This document shows positions 57,901 to 64,000 of a stretch of 64,000 nucleotides of DNA, piece after piece. The notes under the pieces were generated by a model. It was given only the letters and a program-made list of their open reading frames with translations. It was not told where the DNA came from and made no database searches. This DNA comes from Volutella citrinella (Eukaryota > Ascomycota > Sordariomycetes > Hypocreales > Nectriaceae). A program made the translations under genes and the position numbers. Positions within the stretch are counted from its first letter, which is position 1, and every line of letters starts with the position of its first letter. The DNA is taken from contig JAWZSP010000008.1 of assembly GCA_034401135.1 (NCBI GenBank), forward strand, positions 3,286,001 through 3,350,000. The letters are read 5' to 3'.

Positions 57901-60207
57901 ATTTGACGAGCTCGCCCTCAAGCTTCACATCCTCAGTGTTCTCCAGAGCTTCAGTTTCCAATGACTTGTGCTTGCCATCTGACAACTGTTTCAGTGTACT
58001 TCGCACGTATTCTGACGCTGCCTTGCGGTCGATCTTGCCAGATGCTGAGCGTGGCAGTTGTTCCACCTGAATGATGCAAACAGGCCTCATGTAGTCAGGA
58101 AGGTGTTGCTGCGCCGCCTCGACGCATTGTGAATGCACGGTTTCAAAGTCGAGCCCGCTCTTGGGGTCAACAACGACCAGACTCACAACCTTCTCGGAGC
58201 CTGATACGCCATCTTGAGACGTCCAGACACATGCGAGCGTCTGCTGCACGCCTCTAACCTTGCTTGCGAGAAGGCTCTCAATCTCGCCAAGCTCAACGCG
58301 GCGCCCGCTCAGCTTCACCTGGGCATCCGACATTCGCCCCATGAACTCGATGACAGGCTCGCCCTCGTCATTCCATACGATTCGGGCACGATCACCAGTC
58401 CGATATGCACGACCCCATCTCGGATCGTCCACAAAAGACTTGTTCGTCTCTTCTGGGCGGTTGAGGTAGCCCATTCCACTGACCTGGGGGCCCGTGAGAA
58501 CCAGCTCACCCGTTGCACCCATGGGCACAGGTTCCAAGCCATGAGCCTGCTCGTCAACGATGAGAGCTCCGCAAGTTGTCAGAGGTGTACCGATGACAGA
58601 TCCACGCTGGTTCGCGGGTACATGAGCCTGAGCAATGGAGTAGATGGTCACCTCCGTAGGCCCATATCCGTTGTAGATCCCTCTTGGTACTGCTGGTGTT
58701 TTTGTGTCTTCGGGGTTGTAGCGAGAAAAGTCCTGCAACAGTCGACTATTCAGCGTCTCGCCACCAACCATGAGACCACTAAGTGAGGACGGATCCAGGA
58801 GGCTGGCAAAACTCGGAGTGATGTTGGTTATATCCGCATCGAGCGTAGTAACCACCCTGTCCAGATTCTGCATGGTGAGGCTCCTCGGCGCGCAGCAGAG
58901 CGTCGAGCCAGTGCTGAGTGTCCAAAAGATCTCGAAAAGGGAGATGTCAAATGTCGGCGCGGCGCCCTGGAACCACCGAACAGGTCGACCAGAGGGCAAT
59001 GTCTCCGGGGAGGGGAAGCCATAGTGCTTGCTCAGAGCGCTGACTGTGCAAGCTGCAGCGATGTGGCTCACAATGACTCCCTTAGGGGCGCCAGTGGTGC
59101 CTGATGTGTATAGAATGTAAGCTGCGTCTTCTTCAGACGCAGGCAAAGGCGGCAGACGCTTCGAATCGACCCTTCGCGCATCAAGGAATCTGCTCACACT
59201 GATAGTCTCCAGGGAGGTCTCAAAGCCACCCGACTCCTCCACCAGGACTGCCACTGGCTTCAAATCGGCTAACAATGCCTCCCTTCTCTTCTTAGGTCCA
59301 TCGACAGGTATCGGGCAGAAAGCCAGGCCAGCCTTCAAAGCAGCAAGGTAGCTGATGTAGAGCTCCGGGCTGGGGCCAAGAGCGACTGCCACGGTTGTCA
59401 CAGCCGCGCTCGACTTGGAGCTCAACTGGTAAAGCCTCAGGGCTAGTGCATTGGCAGCATTTGACACCTGTTGATACGTGTACTGCACCCTCTTTCCAGT
59501 CTCGAGGTCGGTGAGAAAGTCCAAAGCAGTCCTATGGGGATAGACCTCGACGCTGCGCTCGAACCATTGCTGGAGCCGCACGGGTTGCGTCGCTGTGTCA
59601 CCAGACCATAACGGCACTGGTCGGTTCAGGGGAGGGACGTTCAGCGCAGAAGGCTGCGTCCATTGGATGGCGCCTTGATCGTCACTCTCGTTCCCATCAC
59701 GAATGAAGTCTTCCAGCATTTGGCCCAGAGCTTTGAGACCCGACTGTGGAACCATGCCAGCCTCTGCAATCAGCTGTATTTGGCCCTCCTCACAATGAAA
59801 CTGGAGTGCCTGGACTTATTGTCAGCAGGCAGAATGTGGTGGTGGCGAGTTTGACAAACCTTTCCTGGTCCGATCGAAAAGTCGGTAGGGATAACTTCGT
59901 CGCCCTCGTGCCGAACAAAGGAATGGCTGCCGGCCTGGCAAGCGCGTGCCCAGATGTAACCTCCACGAGCCGTGTCCTCAATACAAAAGTGCTCTTCTGG
60001 GCCAACAACCGTGATGAGGGACACGAGCCTCACAAAGGCGTGGATGACATTTCCAGCATCTCTGGAGCAAAGCGAACTTGTCCAAGTTGATTGAGCCGAA
60101 GGTGATGTTCCGTCAAGCTCAACGAGAGTATGCAACGGCCGAAACTGCGTCACCGGCGGCCGGATTGGTGGGATTGTGTCGTGCATGTTAGTTTTGTGTG
60201 ATGCCAT
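45935..60207 (-). CDS. sidC: Ferricrocin/ferrichrome-type siderophore NRPS (SidC-like), 4740 aa
   Basis: Exons are 60207-59860 and 59809-45935 (50-nt intron, phase 0). The large exon alone starts at an internal Met (59755); adding the first exon gives 4740 aa, the length usual for SidC. Order: N-terminal region of about 150 aa; A1 (TSGTTGAPKG near 351), T1 (GVDSL near 777), C1 (AHCLCDG near 1005); A2 (TSGTTGEPKG near 1501), T2 (GFSSL near 1924), C2 (HHALHDA near 2156); A3 (TSGSTGRPKG near 2653), T3 (GIDSL near 3080), C3 (HHALYDG near 3285); T4 (GLDSI near 3650), C4 (HHSLYDA near 3836); T5 (GLDSI near 4214), C5 (HHALYDA near 4427). ATC-ATC-ATC-TC-TC without a thioesterase is the hallmark of ferricrocin/ferrichrome synthetases, which build a cyclic hexapeptide with three N5-acyl-N5-hydroxyornithines. 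Exact product (Gly/Ser content) is inferred. Confidence 0.93.
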
Positions 60208-60664
60208 TCTGATTCAAGATGAGTGTCTGCTTTTTATTTCCACGACGTGTAAATGTATACAATGTAGCAGTGGATGGTATAGGCAGATGGATGCCCAGGA
60301 AATGACCAGTATGCGTAGCTACGATAAACCACTCAGTGTCAGGTATAAGCTTCTACCTCTACAACGGCGCATAGCCAAGTATCAATGACAAATAGCATCA
60401 CGACACCAAGCACCCTCTCAACAACCGGGCACAGGACATGACGATACCCGCCGCTGTCGGCACGAACAGTGATCAGCTAGGATCATGGGGTGCGGGTTGG
60501 CGGGGGGCGTGCAGCGATGAAACTTGGCAGACTGCCCACATTGATGACATCCACGAGGATCTTGTTCTCCACCTGCTTGCGGATGCAACGTTCGTTGCCT
60601 CCGTGGTGGCTAGTTTGAGCAAGGATCGGATCAGCCCCACTATTTGACCGACAGACTGATGATC

Positions 60665-60680
60665 TTATCTAATCAGATTA
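60665..60680. promoter_or_regulatory. Candidate SreA-type GATA site pair
   Basis: TTATCTAAT overlaps ATCAGATTA in a 16-bp near-palindrome. Each half differs at one base from the ATCWGATAA consensus of the fungal siderophore repressor SreA. It is 460 bp upstream of the NRPS start. Repression under iron-rich conditions would be expected if real; no experiment supports it. Confidence 0.4.
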
Positions 60681-60833
60681 AAAATGACCGGGGGGTGGTG
60701 ACGTACGGACGAGGGATTTTCGGCTGCATCAGGGACTCATGTCGTAGAGGAGAGTGGGATGGCCTAAATACGTCCCACCCAACCAACTGGCACATCCGAT
60801 GCTGGTTTGCTTCAATGGGGCTGCAGGGGGCGG

Positions 60834-60890
60834 ATGTAGGGCACAGGTCCGTGTAGGGTACAGGGCTACAGGCCAATGTAGGGTAGGGGT
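60834..60890. repeat. Irregular tgtaggg repeat
   Basis: ATGTAGGG, GTGTAGGGTA and ATGTAGGGTA occur at about 22-bp intervals. Not a telomere (TTAGGG) array. Significance unknown. Confidence 0.4.
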
Positions 60891-61017
60891 TGTTGGGTAA
60901 GCCATGCAGCATGTCACTGATGCATGTTACTGTCACTACTGACATGGGCATGGAGGCAGGAACGCAGTTCGGTTTTGTAAAGGAATAGTATCTTAATTCT
61001 AGCTAGCAGTGGCGCAC

Positions 61018-62298
61018 TCATACAAGCCGGCCCTCTTGGAAAAAGCGATCCCGCGACAAGGCAATCAACATGGATGTCTTGTGCGGCAGCTGGAAACGCT
61101 TCTTCTTCTCGATCGGAATAAACCTCTCCTGGATCTTGAGATTGTTCTTGCCATACTCGGGCTCGCCAATAATTTGCTTCGTGCGCGGGTCCCGCAAAAA
61201 GGCAAAGTGCTTCATAGAAAGATTGGCAGCTTGGTATCGCTTCCCACCGCGAAACTTTTCCTCGCCGACGAGGAAGTGCGTGTTCTGGTCGTGCTCGCCG
61301 ACAACAATGTTGCAGTTGGAGCCAATAAAACAGGCCACGTTGTCTTCCTTGACAAAGCCAATCTCCATGTAGCCGGCAAGCTGTCCGTCCCACTCAAAAA
61401 CGCAAGACATGGTATGGGGATCTGCGAGTTGCGATGCGAGATACTTCCGGTGATGCTCATCGGGGCCGCGCTCCCTCCATCCAGCATTCACGCGGTCCGA
61501 GTTCTGCCACCTCGCGTAGTGTTCAAAGTGGGCTGGGTTGCTGGCGTCGATGTGGTAGATGCGCAGCTGCTCGCCCAGCTCGACGACGTAACGCGAGTAT
61601 AGCAGCGTCCCCGGGGCTGGCTTTGGAGGACGCACGGGGTGGACTGTACACACGTTGCCCTTGCGTGTGAAGCTCAGCTGGCTCGGGAAGTCGACGGCAG
61701 TGCCAAAGCCGGGGAACTGTGTAATCTCAGGGCGGCAGCGAACCCAAGTCTGCGAGTCTGGTGCGCCGGCACCCTGCCAGAACGCCTCGCGATGCAGCCA
61801 GAAGATGGCATTTCTGGGAACTTGGGTCGTCGTGGACCCGTGCTGGGAGCAGGGCGAGAGGACGCCCAGGCCAGAGCATCGCAGATACTCGCCGAGCTTC
61901 TCGTTGCCGACGACAATGGCAAGCAAGTCCTTTTCTGCAAGTTGAGGATGCGCCCATAGAGCGTAGATGGATGCCCAGAGCAGTGCAAGGTCCTCCTGCA
62001 CAACCTTGGCATCAAAGTCGACTTGCGATGCACCAGACTGAGCAATCTCAAACCGAAGAAGATTGTCATAGTCAGCAACATCGTCGTTGACCATTGTGTC
62101 TGACACTCGGACCTTTTCTTCGGATGTGATCCAGCGAGACAGTACGGTTCTGCCCTGGCCAACTTCAAAGGCTGCCGTCTTGCCCCAGGCGACAGCATCA
62201 ATCCAGAATGAGGTTTTGCCATCTGGAAGTCGGAACAGGATCATTGAGTTGTCCTGGTGCTGCGACACATGGTCGCTCTCGCTCTCGATGCTGCCCAT
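61018..62298 (-). CDS. N5-hydroxyornithine acyltransferase of siderophore biosynthesis (SidF/SidL-type GNAT), 426 aa
   Basis: Single exon starting MGSIESESDHVSQ. The C-terminal half carries the siderophore GNAT (AlcB/IucB-type) signatures: WQNSDRVNAGWRERGPDEHHRKYL near 270, FEWDGQLAGYMEIGFVKED near 305, HDQNTHFLVGEEKFRGG near 340, and FLRDPRTKQIIGEPEYGKNN near 370. The family transfers an acyl group from acyl-CoA to N5-hydroxyornithine. It ends in EGRLV, not a PTS1 tripeptide, which fits a cytosolic SidL-like acetyltransferase more than the peroxisomal SidF. Adjacent to and co-oriented with the ferricrocin-type NRPS, it would supply N5-acetyl-N5-hydroxyornithine. Acyl specificity cannot be read from the sequence by eye. 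Confidence 0.88.
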   Translation of the reverse strand: MGSIESESDHVSQHQDNSMILFRLPDGKTSFWIDAVAWGKTAAFEVGQGRTVLSRWITSEEKVRVSDTMVNDDVADYDNLLRFEIAQSGASQVDFDAKVVQEDLALLWASIYALWAHPQLAEKDLLAIVVGNEKLGEYLRCSGLGVLSPCSQHGSTTTQVPRNAIFWLHREAFWQGAGAPDSQTWVRCRPEITQFPGFGTAVDFPSQLSFTRKGNVCTVHPVRPPKPAPGTLLYSRYVVELGEQLRIYHIDASNPAHFEHYARWQNSDRVNAGWRERGPDEHHRKYLASQLADPHTMSCVFEWDGQLAGYMEIGFVKEDNVACFIGSNCNIVVGEHDQNTHFLVGEEKFRGGKRYQAANLSMKHFAFLRDPRTKQIIGEPEYGKNNLKIQERFIPIEKKKRFQLPHKTSMLIALSRDRFFQEGRLV

Positions 62299-63531
62299 TG
62301 TTGATTGCTTGCTGTTGTCTGGTGAATAGAATATAGGGCGGGTGATTAGAATGACATGAATCTCAATTGGAGGTCAGACGTATTGGGGCGGCAGTTTATG
62401 GCTAGTTTATGGGGGTGGCGTAGGCTATTTGGGGAAAGCCGGCTTGTCTCCTAGACCTCGGAAACATGTACAACTAGTCTAATACAAACCACCATCCGAC
62501 TTCGAGTCGCTCAACCATTGCCCCGACGCGATGCCGTGGATGATTCGGGATGCTGTATGGCGAATCCAACACGACGCTTACTGCGCACAAGGATTGGACG
62601 CACGCTGTGATGCAATGACGACGCTAGATTCTTCATTCCCGACCTCCCATGCAGTCAACGCAATAATGGAATCCTTCAACTGGCATGATCCGCACAAATG
62701 GAACGGTGACAACTAACAACGAACTAGGGCTAGCTGGCCACGAACCTGCAAGTTCTGCAGAGTCGATGCGGTAATGGCGACAGTTAAGTTTCACGAGGCT
62801 GCACTGAGCCGAATCCCGGCAAGACGGCAACGGCGACGGCACACACCCGTGTCGTGTGTATAGTGGTGGAACATGGTATCCGGCTTGCATAGATTGATAA
62901 ATACGATCAGAGACAAATCCTTCCCACTGCGGGTAGATTGATAAAAAAAAATGAGAGACACATCTTTTCCATATTTGGCAGATTGATAAATGATCAGAGA
63001 CACATCTTTCCCTTTTTTGGTAGATTGATATACCATCAGATAATCAAACATGGACACGTCGGCCGCCTTCCGGGCGAGAAAACAGGGTCAGACGGAGATG
63101 TGCAAAGCGGCCGCCAATCTTGGGTGCCTTTGAAGAGCCCTAGTCTGACTCCCCTCCCGCCGCCCCCGTGTCGAGCCACTTTTTCTAGGACAGGGGGTTT
63201 CGAGGACGTCAATGGCTAGACAAGGTGCAATCCTGCCCACATTACGTACGCGGCGCAACACCGTGTAAATTCGTAAATTCTCTCCTTCATGCAGTGATCC
63301 ACGCCTCGGGCAAAAAAGGTCACTGATCGTCGAAAGAATATGCCGTCTTGCCGTCTTCACAGCTCCGCTATCGGCTTGCAGCCTTCGATTTTCGAGCTGG
63401 CTCAGGGGTCAGAGGCTGTCAAGCTTGTGGCCATGAATCTGAGGCGAACAAGGTGTTGCTCTGGATGAATGCTGCGATTCGAGGCCTGCAATTCCGACTT
63501 CGACAACTGAGCCAATGCCAACGACGCCGCC
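62299..63531. promoter_or_regulatory. Divergent promoter region between acyltransferase and ABC transporter
   Basis: 1.2 kb between divergent start codons. It holds a 42-45 bp tandem repeat with GATA cores (62891-63034) closer to the transporter side. No gene is supported; the repeat-derived minus-strand ORF is not considered real. Confidence 0.5.
62891..63034. repeat. Tandem repeat (42-45 bp, 3.3 copies) with TGATAA cores
   Basis: Units start at 62891, 62935, 62980 and (partial) 63022 with agattgata. The first three share agattgataa, then agagacaaatcc or agagacacatc, then a t-rich/ttcc segment. Each carries GATTGATA, a GATA-factor core, and most an ATCAGAGA. Position between two divergent siderophore genes suggests cis-regulation, but it may be plain minisatellite. 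Confidence 0.6.
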
Positions 63532-64000
63532 ATGGCAAGCAGCGACGACAAGACGAGGTTTCCTCCGCGCAAGTGGTACAGAAGACCGCCGTTCCTGTCG
63601 CAGAAACCCATCGAGACCAAGCTCACGGAACGGCATCTCAAGTCGGCAGCTTCGCCTCGCAACGCAGAACATGGCGACGATGCCGGCGACCGCGTCTACG
63701 AGACGGTGACGCCAGAGGCGCGAGCAAACTTGCTGTCCCTAATCACATTCAACTGGCTGGGCACACTGCTGCGGACGGGCTACAGTCGACCGCTCCAAGC
63801 CGACGACCTATACGACCTCCCGGACACGAGACTGGTCGTTGACCACGCCGACCGACTCGATAAGTCGTGGGCCACAAGGCTCAAGGCGAACAAGGACAGA
63901 AAGCCTGCTGGGAAATGGCTTGCCTGGCGACCCTTCTGGGCCAGACGCACGACCGACGCGACGGTCCTCGCGCTCTCCCTCAACGACGTCTGCCTCGTCT
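63532..64000 (+). CDS. ABCC-type ABC transporter, N-terminal part, cut by window end
   Basis: The ATG at 63532 (MASSDDKTRFPPRKW) follows an in-frame TGA eight codons upstream, so the start is well supported; the frame is open to base 64000 (156 residues). After a basic, soluble leader the sequence reads ANLLSLITFNWLGTLLRTGYSRPLQADDLYDLPDTRL near residues 64-100. That is the N-terminal membrane-proximal signature of full-length ABCC (MRP/YOR1-like) transporters, which have TMD-NBD-TMD-NBD order. Such transporters often sit in siderophore clusters (for example sitT in Aspergillus) and may export siderophore or precursors. Function and length cannot be judged from this fragment. Confidence 0.75.
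   Translation, partial: MASSDDKTRFPPRKWYRRPPFLSQKPIETKLTERHLKSAASPRNAEHGDDAGDRVYETVTPEARANLLSLITFNWLGTLLRTGYSRPLQADDLYDLPDTRLVVDHADRLDKSWATRLKANKDRKPAGKWLAWRPFWARRTTDATVLALSLNDVCLV

Larger units (their letters stand above)
60208..61017. promoter_or_regulatory. NRPS upstream region with GATA-like sites
   Basis: 810 bp between the NRPS start and the 3' end of the acyltransferase. It carries the NRPS promoter, a palindromic pair of near-SreA sites at 60665-60680, and a GATAA at about 60322. An irregular tgtaggg repeat lies at 60834-60890. No gene. Confidence 0.5.

Noticed and set aside
60834..60890. Possible internal telomere-like array
   Set aside because: The unit is TGTAGGGTA-like and irregular, not TTAGGG.
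62791..63057. Minus-strand ORF with YQS/GKDVSLI repeats
   Set aside because: It is only the translation of the 42-45 bp tandem repeat in a promoter region.
1..64000. tRNA, rRNA, CRISPR, transposon terminal repeats
   Set aside because: Looked for by eye; none found. Short elements could be missed without a covariance-model or repeat search.

Overview
The window is nuclear DNA of a filamentous ascomycete, most likely a sordariomycete of the Hypocreales type. This rests on many genes split by 46-68 nt GT...AG introns with CTAAC-like branch sites, Zn2Cys6 regulators, NLR-like genes and a ferricrocin-type siderophore synthetase. I see no prokaryotic operons, no rRNA, tRNA or CRISPR, and no clear transposon. 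Gene models were spliced by hand and checked for reading phase; family names come from memory of motifs, not from a search.

Layout. 0-20 kb: secreted and membrane proteins and regulators. These are a GCC2/GCC3-type cysteine-repeat protein (cut by the left edge), a Zn2Cys6 transcription factor, an unknown secreted protein, a 965-residue protein with a Gly/Cys tail divergent from a GRDP/DUF1399-like protein, a mini M15-like secreted metallopeptidase, a large membrane protein, a small cysteine-rich secreted protein, a short-chain dehydrogenase and a second regulator that lacks a zinc cluster. 21-30 kb: a self/non-self-recognition-like block with three NYN/PIN-like ORFs (the last one broken) and a PNP_UDP-domain protein divergent from a NACHT-WD40 NLR. 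The last residues of the PNP protein resemble the first residues of the NLR, as expected for an effector/receptor pair linked by an amyloid signalling motif; the NLR has two in-frame stops. 30-39 kb: a large membrane protein, a 504-residue secreted protein, a nitronate monooxygenase and a secreted isochorismatase-like hydrolase. 40-45.5 kb: a C2H2 protein with a pseudokinase domain, divergent from a DUF7580-like protein with a premature stop.

45.9-64 kb: siderophore locus. A 4740-residue NRPS (A-T-C x3, then T-C-T-C; SidC/ferricrocin type) is followed upstream by an N5-hydroxyornithine acyltransferase and the start of an ABCC-type ABC transporter. The acyltransferase would make N5-acyl-N5-hydroxyornithine, the NRPS would assemble the cyclic hexapeptide, and the transporter may move it. 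No ornithine N5-monooxygenase lies in the window. GATA-like sites sit upstream of the NRPS and, as tandem repeats, before the transporter.

Four in-frame stops occur in otherwise intact frames at three loci of the recognition-like blocks; each can be explained by one C:G to T:A transition.
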